Positions 26,771 through 36,193 of a stretch of DNA of 64,000 nucleotides are shown one piece after another. This stretch comes from Bacteroidetes bacterium UBA5697 (GTDB lineage Bacteria > Bacteroidota > Bacteroidia > B-17B0 > Aurantibacillaceae): the NCBI GenBank assembly GCA_002420145.1, contig DIHL01000023.1, positions 124,001 through 188,000 on the forward strand. The letters run 5' to 3'. The notes under the pieces were generated by a model that saw nothing but the letters and a program-made list of their open reading frames with translations, was not told the origin of the DNA and made no database searches. A program made the position numbers and the translations under genes. The first letter of the stretch is position 1. Every line of letters begins with the position of its first letter.

Positions 26771-29700
26771 TTATAACTTACCAGCTAATGTGCAACTTAG
26801 TTTGTGTTTATTTATTTTCCCAGATAAATTAAATAACTCAACATACACCACATAAATTCCTATTGGTGCTTTTTCATTATTGTCATTTATGCCATTCCAG
26901 CTGATAACGCCATCCATCGATAGTTGTTCGTTTTTAATTAAATGCCTTACTTGTCGGCCTTTGTTATCGTATATAAAAATATTAGCCGCTATTCCAGCTT
27001 CATTTAATTTGTAACTAATATTTAATACATCATTATATCCATCATTATCTGGAGAAAACAATGGATTTGGTATAGAAACACCACTGCCACCATCTGCTTG
27101 TAAATACTGAGAGTTACGATAAGCAGGGGTTGCAAAACCAACACCTTCAGAGGCACTATTCCAGTTTGTTTTGTCGTTAGTAGTTCTGTTAAAATCAATG
27201 CGTTCTAAGGATACACCATCCACATCTACTAATAATGGGAAGTGCATTTTTTCGGTGTATTTTAAATTATCAATCACAACCATGTTTTTGTCGCTAAGTG
27301 TTACAACATCTGCATCATTGTTCATGCTTGGTAAATCGTTTACATCATAAAATCCTTTTGGGTTTATGGTTTGATATTTTTGTTTAACAGTGTTGCCATT
27401 CTCACTTAATACTAAATAGCTTTCAGGAAATAGTAGATACCCTTCTTCTGTAATAATTTCAGTATCTTCTAAAACACCAGTTAATGTATCCATCGAGCCT
27501 ATTCGTAAATCTTTTAGATTAATTGTTTTTTTACTTCGGTTATAAAGTTCAACAAAATCAACTCCTCCAGTAGGCTCGTTAAATAACACTTCGTTAATCA
27601 CCACATCATTTGGTGCGGGTGCTTCTGGCAAAGCAAAAGGAGTGCTACCATTAATTAAAGGATTACCAACGCAATCTGTTATGCCGTTTAAAACTGTAAC
27701 ATTGTAAATTGTACCCAGTTGAATAGGAGAAGACAGTTTTAAAATTACTTTTTTGTAATCGGGAGCCACAGCGCTTACATAAGTTGGAGTTGTTAAGCCA
27801 TTGTCAAATGTATAATTGTTGGGATTAGAGATGGTAGATAGTTTTAAAGATTCAGTAAATAATACGGCAATAGTATCAGTATCAATTACAATTACTCTAT
27901 CCACACTTGGAGCCGTAGCATCTGTATTTGATGCAGCTACTGAATTTGCAATAGATGGCGTTCCTCCATTTGGATGTGTGCTGGCGTGCCAGTTGCTTTG
28001 TCCACCACAAGGGTTGTTGGCGTCAATTTGTTCTAAACTCCATCCTCCGCTGCTTTTATTAGCATCATTATACCAGCTTGAAGAATAAGATACAGAACTA
28101 ATCACAACATTGTTGGAGTCGCTTAAAGTAAGTGTTGTGCCGTCATTTAAAAGAGAAGGGAAACTAACTACTTCATACACAACTATTCCAAAATTACTTA
28201 AGAATTGATTCGCTACGCCAGAACCAACTAATACCACATAACCGTTAGGTTCAATCGTAATATCAGGTATTTTTTTTGTGTTTGTTAAACTCGAAAAATT
28301 CCAATTTTTTAAATTAATACTAAAGTTAGTTCTGTTTTTTAATTCTACATATTCTTCATTTGGTAAATTAATAGATGGATCTGGATCAGGCATCAATTCA
28401 TTAATAACAATATCATAAGGCTGTGCTTTATAAAACGAAAACGCTTTAGTATTTGGAGATAATGCATTAGAACTACAATCTGTAACCCCAGACACAGTAA
28501 CTGTATAATTAGTGGCATTAATTAGTTTACTAGCCAAACTTAAAGTAACACACATATTGCCATTTGTGTTAACAGCCAAAGTGGGGGAACCAATGCCTCC
28601 GTTAACAGAGTAATTTGCAGTAATAGTTAATTGAGAAGCCGCAATAGCATCATCAAAGCAGATAGAAATATGTAAAGAATCTAATACGGTTACTGAACTT
28701 ATTTTTGGAGCAATAACATCAGGAGCTAAAGAATAAACAGAATTGACAAAGCCAGGTGTTCCTCCGTCTGCATCATTCGACGCTATCCAATTACTAGATT
28801 GAGAGCAGTTGTTATTTAAATTTGGATTGATTTGTTCAAGCGTGTAGCCACCATCTTTTTTCACAGCATCTTGATACCAAGTGTCTTTATAATTTACACT
28901 ATCGATCAATACTCCTGCATTTGTTTTTAAATAAATATTATCTCCTGCATTATTTAAAGAGGGGAATGAACTTACTCCCAATTTGTTCATATAACCTAAT
29001 GCCGTAAATTGTGCGGTGTCGGCTACGGGACAAATAATGACATAACTATTGGGAGGCAAGGTGTAATTGCCTAAAGTAGCTCCAGTAGCGGTGTAGCTAT
29101 CTGCTAGTTTTAATCCATTTAAATTAAAAGTATTTGCACTACGATTATATAATTCAACAAACTCGGCATTAGTTAAATTAATTACTGGAGATGGATCTGC
29201 AAAAATTTCATTGATGACGATGTCTTTATAGCCTACAGTAACTGGCGCTAAATACGTAAAATTAGTTGTGCCAGAGCTAATAGCATTTAATGAATTATCT
29301 TGAACTCCATTAACGGTTAATGTGTTAGTGATAGCATTTGAAAAAGGCGTTGTAAAAGATAAATGAACTAAAGATAAATTAGAAACATCTCTCGTGGCTG
29401 TATTTGGATTGCCAATTCCATTATTTACAGTGTAGTTTGTAATTGTTTGAGCTGAGGTGATTTCTAAAGGCTCGCTAAATAAAACATCTAATTGTGTATT
29501 TGAAATAACCGTGCTACTTACAATACTTGGCGGAGTTATATCTAATACAATAGTTCCCACATTAATATCGTCAAATAGATGTTTGCCAAAAAAACTAGCA
29601 GTAGATTGTTTTACTGCAAACCCAAACGTAGTTGATGCTGTAAAACTAGCATCCGTAATAGAGCCCTCCGAAACATAACTAGAGCCTATTCCTGTCATAT

Positions 29701-30202
29701 CTCTTTCTAATGTAAATACATTAGAGCTCGTGCGTGTGACTTTAATTTTTATCAAATTACTTGTAGAACTTGCTACCGTTGCATTTATACCATCAATTAA
29801 TATTGCCTGAGTTCCTGCAGTACTTTTATATAAACTGATATCATCACTTGTATTACCTATTCGCACAAAGTATCCATTAATGGTCGAGGCTAATAAATTT
29901 GAATTATCCGACATTAAATAAGCATCAACGTAATTAGCGCCAGAGGTAGCAAACTGAAGATTTACCCAAAATTCCCAAGTGCAATTAGAGGTTAAAGTAT
30001 TTGTGGTACTGATATAAAACGCACTGTTGGAAGTTGTATTGGCAGATTTTAATTGCCCGGCATTTACCGAAAAATCAGTTGCTGAACTTACTGTCCAAGT
30101 TGGATTTGATGTATAGTCTCCATCAGTAAAATCTTCATTGACTTGAGCCTTTGAAGAAAACAAAAGAAACAGGAATACTATAATTAAGGAAAAGTGGTTC
30201 AT
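26771..30202 (-). CDS. Large exported lamin-tail protein with Ig-like repeats
   Basis: About 1143 residues with signal peptide (LIIVFLFLLFSSKAQ). After an N-terminal jelly-roll-like domain (about 20-215), three units follow, each with an Ig-like domain related to SbsA (for example SNTQLDVLFSEPLE) and a lamin-tail domain: IVINEIFADPSPVINL, IVINELMPDPDPSINL and VVINEVLFNEPTGGVD. The end (SPDNDGYNDVLNI, IFIYDNKGRQVRHL, WNGINDNNEKAPIGIYVVYV) is a FlgD-like, CHU-type C-terminal domain linked to type IX secretion. Frame extends to 30265, but the ATG at 30202 places the signal peptide properly. Probably a secreted surface or adhesin protein. Confidence 0.88.
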   Translation of the reverse strand: MNHFSLIIVFLFLLFSSKAQVNEDFTDGDYTSNPTWTVSSATDFSVNAGQLKSANTTSNSAFYISTTNTLTSNCTWEFWVNLQFATSGANYVDAYLMSDNSNLLASTINGYFVRIGNTSDDISLYKSTAGTQAILIDGINATVASSTSNLIKIKVTRTSSNVFTLERDMTGIGSSYVSEGSITDASFTASTTFGFAVKQSTASFFGKHLFDDINVGTIVLDITPPSIVSSTVISNTQLDVLFSEPLEITSAQTITNYTVNNGIGNPNTATRDVSNLSLVHLSFTTPFSNAITNTLTVNGVQDNSLNAISSGTTNFTYLAPVTVGYKDIVINEIFADPSPVINLTNAEFVELYNRSANTFNLNGLKLADSYTATGATLGNYTLPPNSYVIICPVADTAQFTALGYMNKLGVSSFPSLNNAGDNIYLKTNAGVLIDSVNYKDTWYQDAVKKDGGYTLEQINPNLNNNCSQSSNWIASNDADGGTPGFVNSVYSLAPDVIAPKISSVTVLDSLHISICFDDAIAASQLTITANYSVNGGIGSPTLAVNTNGNMCVTLSLASKLINATNYTVTVSGVTDCSSNALSPNTKAFSFYKAQPYDIVINELMPDPDPSINLPNEEYVELKNRTNFSINLKNWNFSSLTNTKKIPDITIEPNGYVVLVGSGVANQFLSNFGIVVYEVVSFPSLLNDGTTLTLSDSNNVVISSVSYSSSWYNDANKSSGGWSLEQIDANNPCGGQSNWHASTHPNGGTPSIANSVAASNTDATAPSVDRVIVIDTDTIAVLFTESLKLSTISNPNNYTFDNGLTTPTYVSAVAPDYKKVILKLSSPIQLGTIYNVTVLNGITDCVGNPLINGSTPFALPEAPAPNDVVINEVLFNEPTGGVDFVELYNRSKKTINLKDLRIGSMDTLTGVLEDTEIITEEGYLLFPESYLVLSENGNTVKQKYQTINPKGFYDVNDLPSMNNDADVVTLSDKNMVVIDNLKYTEKMHFPLLVDVDGVSLERIDFNRTTNDKTNWNSASEGVGFATPAYRNSQYLQADGGSGVSIPNPLFSPDNDGYNDVLNISYKLNEAGIAANIFIYDNKGRQVRHLIKNEQLSMDGVISWNGINDNNEKAPIGIYVVYVELFNLSGKINKHKLSCTLAGKL

Positions 30203-30298
30203 CTTATGGTAAAACTTATGAAAATCTAAAATAAGAAATTTTTTTGATAAGGAATAATTTAACAAATTGCGGTCTAATTAATTAATCAATAAAATAAA

Positions 30299-31288
30299 AT
30301 GAAAATTGCAGTTGTGGGTGCCACAGGCTTAGTAGGCACTAAAATGTTAGAAGTATTAGCGGAAAGAAATTTCCCCTTAACAGAGTTAATCCCTGTAGCC
30401 TCTGAGAGATCAGTAGGTAAAGAAATAACATTTAAGGGAAAGAAATATAAAGTGTACTCTATGGTTGACGCTATCGCGGCTAAACCTCAAATTGCTTTAT
30501 TTTCGGCTGGTGGCAGTACTTCTTTAGAGTGGGCTCCAAAGTTTGCAGAAGCGGGAATTACGGTAATTGATAATTCAAGCGCATGGCGCATGGACGAGAC
30601 TAAAAAATTAGTAGTGCCTGAAATTAACGCTCATGAGTTAAAAGCAACAGATAAAATTATTGCTAATCCAAATTGTTCTACTATTCAAATGGTAGTGGCT
30701 TTAAATCCTCTTCACAAAAAATATAAAATTAAGCGTGTAGTTGTTTCTACCTACCAATCTGTTACTGGTACTGGGGTAAAAGCGGTTGATCAATTAATGA
30801 ATGAGCGTGCGGGCAAAGAAGGAGAAATGGCTTATAAGTATAAAATTGATTTAAATGTCATTCCTCAAATTGATGTGTTTACAGAGAATGGTTACACTAA
30901 AGAGGAAATGAAAATGGTAAATGAAACCAAAAAAATCATGAGTGATGATTCGATTCGTGTAACGGCCACTACTGTTCGTATACCGGTTATGGGTGGGCAT
31001 AGCGAGAGTGTGAACATTGAGTTTGAAAATGAATTTGATGTAAAAGATATTTTCGAAATCATGAAAAGCACCAAAGGCGTGGTTTTACAAGATGATATCG
31101 CCAACCAACTATATCCAATGCCAATGACCGCTCACAATAAAGATGAAGTATTTGTAGGACGTATTAGAAGAGATGAAACACAACCAAAAACTTTAAATAT
31201 GTGGATTGTATCGGATAATTTGCGTAAAGGAGCTGCAACCAATGCTGTGCAAATTGCGGAGTATTTAATAGAAGCAAAGTTGGTTTAA
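30299..31288 (+). CDS. asd: Aspartate-semialdehyde dehydrogenase
   Basis: NADPH-dependent enzyme that reduces aspartyl phosphate to aspartate semialdehyde, the branch point to lysine/diaminopimelate, threonine and methionine. 329 aa. KIAVVGATGLVGTKMLEVL is the nucleotide-binding start; the active-site Cys is in NPNCSTIQMV; GGHSESVNIEFE and ADN-like SDNLRKGAATNAVQIAEYL are family motifs. It is monocistronic, divergent from the lamin-tail gene and followed by a strong terminator. Confidence 0.96.
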   Translation: MKIAVVGATGLVGTKMLEVLAERNFPLTELIPVASERSVGKEITFKGKKYKVYSMVDAIAAKPQIALFSAGGSTSLEWAPKFAEAGITVIDNSSAWRMDETKKLVVPEINAHELKATDKIIANPNCSTIQMVVALNPLHKKYKIKRVVVSTYQSVTGTGVKAVDQLMNERAGKEGEMAYKYKIDLNVIPQIDVFTENGYTKEEMKMVNETKKIMSDDSIRVTATTVRIPVMGGHSESVNIEFENEFDVKDIFEIMKSTKGVVLQDDIANQLYPMPMTAHNKDEVFVGRIRRDETQPKTLNMWIVSDNLRKGAATNAVQIAEYLIEAKLV

Positions 31289-31292
31289 CTTT

Positions 31293-31318
31293 TGTCACAC
31301 TGAGCTGAGTCGAAGTGA
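31293..31318. repeat. Dispersed TGTCACACTGAG...GTCGAAGTGA repeat
   Basis: 26-base element lying 4 bases after the asd stop codon. Its core is related to the elements at 61856-61881 and within the M1 gene (11751-11767). Such elements are widely dispersed in this phylum. Confidence 0.7.
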
Positions 31319-31327
31319 TAAGACATA

Positions 31328-31374
31328 AAAAAAGCTGCTGTACCCATCCCCGTTTAAAGTACAGCAGCTTTTTT
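31328..31374 (+). terminator. Rho-independent terminator of asd
   Basis: Sixteen-base perfect arms AAAAAAGCTGCTGTAC and GTACAGCAGCTTTTTT around a 15-base loop; the right arm ends in a T-run. Confidence 0.9.
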
Positions 31375-31435
31375 GTATTGGTTTAAACTAAACAAAACCT
31401 ATGATAAAGAACTGGTATAAAATTAATACCTAAAT

Positions 31436-31552
31436 CCACCACAAAAAACCACAAACTAATAAGTGGTCGGTTTCATTTGATAAGTGGTGGTAAATTGAAC
31501 GATAAATGGAATTTAAAAAGCCCCTCTGCTATCAATCAGAAGGGCTTTTTTT
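31436..31552 (+). ncRNA. Tandem structured unit A (possible small RNA with terminator)
   Basis: Non-coding unit in the 555-base gap between asd and the DUF2807 gene. It holds nested inverted repeats (CCACCAC 31436-31442 with GTGGTGG 31484-31490; CCAC with GTGG inside), the motif AATAAGTG (31458) and, 9 bases on, ATTTGATAAGTG (31475-31486), then a terminator hairpin (31515-31552) with loop CTATCAAT and a T-run. Unit B has the same order and spacing. I see no clear promoter; an RNA product is inferred. Confidence 0.4.
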
Positions 31553-31665
31553 ACTCTGGCTTGTTCACTAAACTTGATTTGTTGTTTAAAACCAAAAACA
31601 GCTTGTTTTACAAATCGAACCAAAACCTAAGTAAAAGTAAGGCAATAGACTTAAATTTTTATTGC

Positions 31666-31787
31666 AAACCAATAAGTGCTATTGTTTATTTGATAAGTGT
31701 ATTGGTTTTGTCGAAAATTGATTTAAAAAAGAGTAGCATCTCATATATTCATTAAAAAACCCTTCTGCTATCAATCAGAAGGGTTTT
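31666..31787 (+). ncRNA. Tandem structured unit B (possible small RNA with terminator)
   Basis: Relative of unit A. AAACCAAT (31666-31673) pairs with ATTGGTTT (31701-31708), enclosing AATAAGTG (31671) and ATTTGATAAGTG (31688-31699), separated by exactly 9 bases as in unit A. A hairpin CCCTTCTG-CTATCAAT-CAGAAGGG with T-rich end follows (31754-31787). The flanking stem has a different sequence in each unit, so structure rather than sequence is conserved there. The rest of the gap, about 31375-31435 and 31553-31665, shows nothing I recognise. Confidence 0.4.
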
Positions 31788-31843
31788 AATTGTTTGAAAT
31801 ACGGCTTGTTGTTTAATTAAATCGCCCGTATTTTTTTGGTCTT

Positions 31844-33274
31844 TTAGAATGAAACTAATTTTACTCCTATGGTAAAAGGGTATAATTCTGGACCTTTTCC
31901 GTTTTCAAACAAAGGGGTTAATGCATAATTGGCATATAAAGTAAAGTTGTGATATCCGATGCTAGCATGGGCATTTACTCGAAATGGATTTAAGTTATAA
32001 TCATCTCTTCTAATCACTTTTATATCTTCAGAATTTCGAGTGCCTATTTGACGAGTTCTTGATCCTAACTTATAGCCACCAACAACACCAAATGCTAAGT
32101 GAAATGCTTTTTTAGGATTTTTATTGGTATTAAATTCTATTAATACAGGAACATTTACAAAGGTTGTTTTCAATCTGTTTTTCTTGTAACTAAATGTGTT
32201 TGTAGAATCAATAACGCCGAATGTATAACTTGAATCAGCATTTAATTTTGTTTTATTGCTAAACTCATATTGATTCCATTCAAATCCAATACCAGTTACA
32301 AGGTTTACGTAATCTTTGTAAATGTGAATGTTTTTTTCGAAAGGGTTTAACTGGAAGTTTAATGATTTGCCATAGTTTAAAGCCATATATTCTTGTCCTT
32401 TTGGCATTCCAAAGTCGCCATTTGATAACCAGCCATTTACACCCATTCCGAAGCCACCCCAATGGTGAAAGTCATCTTCTTCGTGTTTCGTAATATGTGT
32501 GTCTGAATCTTTATCTTTATTAATAATGACGTATTGTTTTTTTCTGAAATTAATAGTTGTTGTATCTTTTTTGTCGCCTGATTTTTTAGCAACATCATCA
32601 CCAACTACTTTTGCAATAAATGAGGAGCTTGAAGCTTCGGCGCTTACTTCTGTTGGTTCTCCCTTAAATTTAATGGTACTTGAACCCGTAGCATTAGCGT
32701 TTATTTTATGATTAGCATACACTTTTGCTGATGAAGCACCTGAAGCTGTGATGTTTGTTGTGTCTGCATTCAATTTATAGGCTTTTAATGTTGATGCTCC
32801 GCTAATAGTTCCATATAAAGTTTCAGAATTTCCTTCTAATGTAACAGATGACGCGCCGCTTAACATTGCATCAATTGCTTTGGTTTTTATAGTAGCTATT
32901 ACATTTCCTGCACCAGAAACATCAATAGATAAACTGTCGCCTAATAATGTATTTTCTGTACTTAGTTTTGAAGCGCCACTACAAATGATTTTAGAGAGAG
33001 TGTTTCCACTCACATATACTTTGTAGCTATTAGTAAAACTTCCTTTAGCTTTAATGATTAATGCATCTCCTTCAAATGTTGTGTAGATGTTGTTAATTTC
33101 TTTATCGTCTGCTATTACTTTCAAAGACAAAGTATCACTTTGCTTGTAAATAACGCTTGTAGCTCCTGATAATTCAATTTGCTTAAATGGTTTTGTTTCT
33201 CTTACCTGAGTTGTTTGTGCTTTAATTGCAAGGGAGCTAATTAAAAGAATGGATGGTAATATTATATTTTTCAT
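31844..33274 (-). CDS. DUF2807 (GIN) domain protein fused to PorT-like outer-membrane barrel
   Basis: 476 aa with signal peptide (KNIILPSILLISSLAIKAQ). Residues about 25-215 form a DUF2807 auto-transporter-like beta-helix domain, recognisable by repeated SGAS motifs (ELSGATSVIY, ICSGASKLS, DVSGAGNV, LSGASSVTL, ISGASTLKAY, ASGASSAKVY). Residues about 290-476 look like a PorT-type outer-membrane beta-barrel with alternating aromatic strands, ending KLVSF. The linker is charged. It is likely an outer-membrane protein with an exposed or periplasmic beta-helix; function unknown. A gene of its own, not in an operon. Confidence 0.82.
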   Translation of the reverse strand: MKNIILPSILLISSLAIKAQTTQVRETKPFKQIELSGATSVIYKQSDTLSLKVIADDKEINNIYTTFEGDALIIKAKGSFTNSYKVYVSGNTLSKIICSGASKLSTENTLLGDSLSIDVSGAGNVIATIKTKAIDAMLSGASSVTLEGNSETLYGTISGASTLKAYKLNADTTNITASGASSAKVYANHKINANATGSSTIKFKGEPTEVSAEASSSSFIAKVVGDDVAKKSGDKKDTTTINFRKKQYVIINKDKDSDTHITKHEEDDFHHWGGFGMGVNGWLSNGDFGMPKGQEYMALNYGKSLNFQLNPFEKNIHIYKDYVNLVTGIGFEWNQYEFSNKTKLNADSSYTFGVIDSTNTFSYKKNRLKTTFVNVPVLIEFNTNKNPKKAFHLAFGVVGGYKLGSRTRQIGTRNSEDIKVIRRDDYNLNPFRVNAHASIGYHNFTLYANYALTPLFENGKGPELYPFTIGVKLVSF

Positions 33275-33307
33275 GTTGTTATTTTAAGGTTTTAAATAAT
33301 CTTTTCT

Positions 33308-33337
33308 GCAGACCTGCCTTACCGGTAGGCGGGTTTT
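33308..33337. repeat. Dispersed GCAGACCTGCC...GGTAGGCGGG hairpin
   Basis: Short element in the gap between the DUF2807 gene and the hydrolase gene. It contains a near-palindrome centred on ACCGGT (CCTTACCGGTAGG), followed by TTTT. Similar repeats are known in flavobacterial genomes. Confidence 0.55.
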
Positions 33338-33408
33338 AAACATAGGACGCACCCCGTCACAGAAAAGTTACAGGGAACTAAAAAATAATTTTAAAAAGAG
33401 GGGTGAGG

Positions 33409-34710
33409 CTAGTTACTTTTAACCCAATTAGCAATATCTAGAATGATTTTTTCTTCCACATTTCCTTGTTTATCATATTCGGATGGGCTTGATTTACCTT
33501 CACCTTTCATAAATAAGTGATTAAGGGTTGGGTATGAAATAAATTGATTTTTTGGTTTGTCGCTTAAATTTTGCTTCCACAAATTAAAATCAGTCATGGT
33601 TACTTGGTAATCTCTTTCACCTTGTAATACTAAAATAGGTTGCTTTACTTTTTTAGCCACTTGTACTTGGTTATATTTTACTAGGGATTGCCAGTACTTA
33701 GAATCTAAATTCAGAGGTAAATCCTCTGCTTTAGCAGTTTTTAAAGCTTTAGGGTCTTTAAGTGTTTTAATTTGTTTGCTAAGCTCTTCAATTTGTTTCT
33801 TTTCATCTTGGTCAATACTGTCTAGGCCAAAAATATAATTGTATTGCTCTAACACCACATCTTCTAAAGGGCGAGCATTTCCTGCTAATAATACAATACC
33901 ATTTATTTGCTTTGATTTACTGGCAATCAAAGGAGCGCACATGGCACCTAAACTATGTCCAACTATAAATATTTTTGAATCTTTAAAATTGGGATTGTTT
34001 TTTATGGTTGTTATGGCTGTTAATGCATCTTCAATTACTTCCGCATTTAAATCAACCTCTTTCATGTCTTTACCATAAACCAAGGTGCGTTTATCGTATC
34101 TATAAGTCGCAATGCCATTAGAAGCTAAGCCAACGGCTAAATCTTTTAATGCTTTGTTTGGCCCTATGGTTTCATCTTTATCATTAGGACCAGAACCAGC
34201 CAATAAAATAACAATCGGAGGATTTTTTACAGTATTAGGTACGCATAGTGCGCCAGGTAAAGACATCGTGCCAGTTTTTACAGCAATTTTTGTTTCGTAA
34301 TATTTGTTTGGTTGAGCGTATTCAGGCGTAATATAAGCTGTTTTGTTTTTTGGAGGCACAAAAAACATTCCTATGATTTTTTTATAATCGTTAAAGCTAA
34401 ATTGTAAATCCATTTTTGTTTTTTCAAACGTACATCTCACGGCAACAATATCTATCGAATCTTTTTTTGTAGATTCAACAGTTGTATAACCTTTGTATTC
34501 TCCCATATATCTTGGAATACTTCCCCACATTTTTTCCAACATAGCTGCATTAAATTTATTTGCCATGCTGGTATCAAACATCGAGTAGCAGCTGTCAAAT
34601 TGCTGGCGTTCTAATTTTTTAATAAATGCTATGGATAGTTCTTCGTTGGTTTGTGCGAATGATAAAGAATAAACGAAGAGAAATATAAAAAGTGTATTTG
34701 TAAATTTCAT
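33409..34710 (-). CDS. Exported alpha/beta hydrolase with DUF3887 domain
   Basis: 433 aa from ATG 34710, with signal peptide (KFTNTLFIFLFVYSLSFAQ). An N-terminal DUF3887-type domain (about 20-110: ELSIAFIKKLERQQFDSCYSMFD) precedes an alpha/beta-hydrolase domain: oxyanion region VILLAGSGPNDKDE, nucleophile elbow VGHSLGAM, acid in LQGERDYQV, and His in LNHLFMKGEG. The triad is complete. Probably a periplasmic esterase or peptidase-like hydrolase; the substrate is unknown. The frame extends to 34728 but the later ATG gives the better signal peptide. Confidence 0.88.
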   Translation of the reverse strand: MKFTNTLFIFLFVYSLSFAQTNEELSIAFIKKLERQQFDSCYSMFDTSMANKFNAAMLEKMWGSIPRYMGEYKGYTTVESTKKDSIDIVAVRCTFEKTKMDLQFSFNDYKKIIGMFFVPPKNKTAYITPEYAQPNKYYETKIAVKTGTMSLPGALCVPNTVKNPPIVILLAGSGPNDKDETIGPNKALKDLAVGLASNGIATYRYDKRTLVYGKDMKEVDLNAEVIEDALTAITTIKNNPNFKDSKIFIVGHSLGAMCAPLIASKSKQINGIVLLAGNARPLEDVVLEQYNYIFGLDSIDQDEKKQIEELSKQIKTLKDPKALKTAKAEDLPLNLDSKYWQSLVKYNQVQVAKKVKQPILVLQGERDYQVTMTDFNLWKQNLSDKPKNQFISYPTLNHLFMKGEGKSSPSEYDKQGNVEEKIILDIANWVKSN

Positions 34711-34789
34711 GATTGAATTAATAGACAACTAATGTAAAGTAAATTTGAAAATTATTTTGGGTTTATTATTTTTTGAAATCAGTTGGCAT

Positions 34790-35431
34790 TTATTTTTTTC
34801 TCACAACCATTAAACCATCTCTAATGGGCAATAACATATTTTCAACCCTGTTATCTTGTTGTACAAATTGGTTGAATTGATGAAGCGCTAAGGTTTCTCG
34901 ATCCATATCTTTTTCAGGCACGGTAATTTTTCCGCTCCATAAAACGTTATCAGCAATAATTAATCCTCCTGATTTGATATTATCAATGATTAAATGATAA
35001 TAGTTGAGGTAATTTTTTTTATCAGCATCAATAAAAACTAAATCAATCGGTTCATTGATTGTTGTAACATATTCTGTCGCATCAGCCAAAACTAATTCTA
35101 TTTGATTGGCATATTCTGTTTTGACAATAAATGATTTTGCAAACGAAGAGGTTTCTTCATTTACGTCAATGCTAATTAATTTCCCCTCTGGATGTAACCC
35201 TTCTGCTAAACACAAAGCCGAATAGCCAGTATATGTTCCAATTTCTACAATTAACTTTGGTTGTTGTAATTTTGAAATAAAACTTAAAAAACGACCTTGT
35301 AAATGCCCGCTCAACATGCGTGGAGAAACCACTTTTAAATGCGTTTCTCTATTAAGTTTTGCTAATACTTCTGATTCGGGAGAGGTATTGTTTTCGCAAT
35401 AATCGCTAAGGTCTTTGCTAATGAATTCCAT
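34790..35431 (-). CDS. Class I SAM-dependent O-methyltransferase
   Basis: 213-aa methyltransferase of the catechol/caffeoyl-CoA O-methyltransferase family. LIVEIGTYTGYSALCLAEGL is the SAM-binding motif I, and LISIDVNEE and DLVFIDADKKNYLNYYHLI give the acidic ribose ligand and the metal-binding Asp region; IADNVLWSGKI holds the catalytic Asp-Asn. The physiological acceptor is unknown. It begins 1 base after the stop of rnhB on the same strand, so the two are co-transcribed. Confidence 0.93.
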   Translation of the reverse strand: MEFISKDLSDYCENNTSPESEVLAKLNRETHLKVVSPRMLSGHLQGRFLSFISKLQQPKLIVEIGTYTGYSALCLAEGLHPEGKLISIDVNEETSSFAKSFIVKTEYANQIELVLADATEYVTTINEPIDLVFIDADKKNYLNYYHLIIDNIKSGGLIIADNVLWSGKITVPEKDMDRETLALHQFNQFVQQDNRVENMLLPIRDGLMVVRKK

Positions 35432-35432
35432 A

Positions 35433-36032
35433 TTACAAATCTAAGGATAATTGTTTTGGTAACAATTGAAACGTTAGGCGGTGAAGCGGAGTAGTACCAT
35501 GAATTCTGATAGCTTCACGATGTTTTTTGGTTGGGTAACCCATGTTTTGTTCCCAACTATATTGAGGGTACTTAATGGCGGCATCTTTCATAAAATCATC
35601 ACGATAGGTTTTAGCTAAAATACTGGCAGCTGCAATACTCAAAAATTTCGCATCACCTTTAATGATACATTGATGAGGTGTTTTTTTGTAGGGTGTAAAG
35701 CGGTTTCCGTCAATCAATAACAACTCAGGTTTTTGATTGAGTTGGTCAATCGCACGATGCATGGCCAAAAAAGAAGCCTTTAAAATATTAATTTCATCAA
35801 TTTCTACATTATCAACCACGCCAACAGCCCAAGTTAAAGCTTTTTCTTCAATTTCAGGACGGAGCTCGTATCTATCTTTATCACTTAATTTCTTACTGTC
35901 ATCTAACCATTTATTTTTATAGTTTTTTGGTAAAATAACAGAAGCTGCGTAAACAGGACCAGCTAAACAGCCTCGCCCTGCTTCGTCGCAGCCCGCTTCA
36001 ATTAAATTTTTATCGAAAAATGATTTAAGCAT
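35433..36032 (-). CDS. rnhB: Ribonuclease HII
   Basis: Cleaves RNA in RNA-DNA hybrids and starts removal of single ribonucleotides from DNA. 199 aa. The active-site Asp-Glu pair is in CDEAGRGCLAGPVYAASVIL; the third and fourth acidic residues lie in LLIDGNRF and the KTYRDDFM region. C-terminal YSWEQNMGYPTKKHREAI with HRLTF is typical. It is followed directly by the O-methyltransferase gene. A MITE-like repeat (36043-36188) separates it from the peroxiredoxin gene upstream. Confidence 0.96.
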   Translation of the reverse strand: MLKSFFDKNLIEAGCDEAGRGCLAGPVYAASVILPKNYKNKWLDDSKKLSDKDRYELRPEIEEKALTWAVGVVDNVEIDEINILKASFLAMHRAIDQLNQKPELLLIDGNRFTPYKKTPHQCIIKGDAKFLSIAAASILAKTYRDDFMKDAAIKYPQYSWEQNMGYPTKKHREAIRIHGTTPLHRLTFQLLPKQLSLDL

Positions 36033-36042
36033 TAATTATTTT

Positions 36043-36188
36043 TTAACCACATAGAAACATAGCATTTTAGAGCCTATAAGTGTAAGCTTTATATTGTAAG
36101 GACATATAGGAGGAAGCGTCGCTTCCTCTCTGTTTATCTTATAATTTTACTCAGCTGTACTTTAATTCTATTGTGTCTATGTGGTTAA
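36043..36188. repeat. MITE-like element with TTAACCACATAG termini, copy 2
   Basis: 146 bases with the same 12-bp terminal inverted repeats as 17965-18105 and opposite orientation; the first 21 bases are the exact inverse complement of the right end of copy 1. The centre differs and contains a small hairpin, GGAAGCG-T-CGCTTCC. It ends a few bases before the peroxiredoxin stop codon. Confidence 0.75.
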
Positions 36189-36193
36189 TGTTT

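Noticed and set aside
31441..31700. Possible CRISPR-like direct repeats (AATAAGTG / TTTGATAAGTG)
   Set aside because: Only two unequal units, no regular spacers of constant length and no cas genes; better seen as paired structured elements.
31477..31755. A 92-codon open frame on the + strand after asd
   Set aside because: It crosses a terminator hairpin and both structured repeat units, has low-complexity residues and no recognisable domain; a chance frame.
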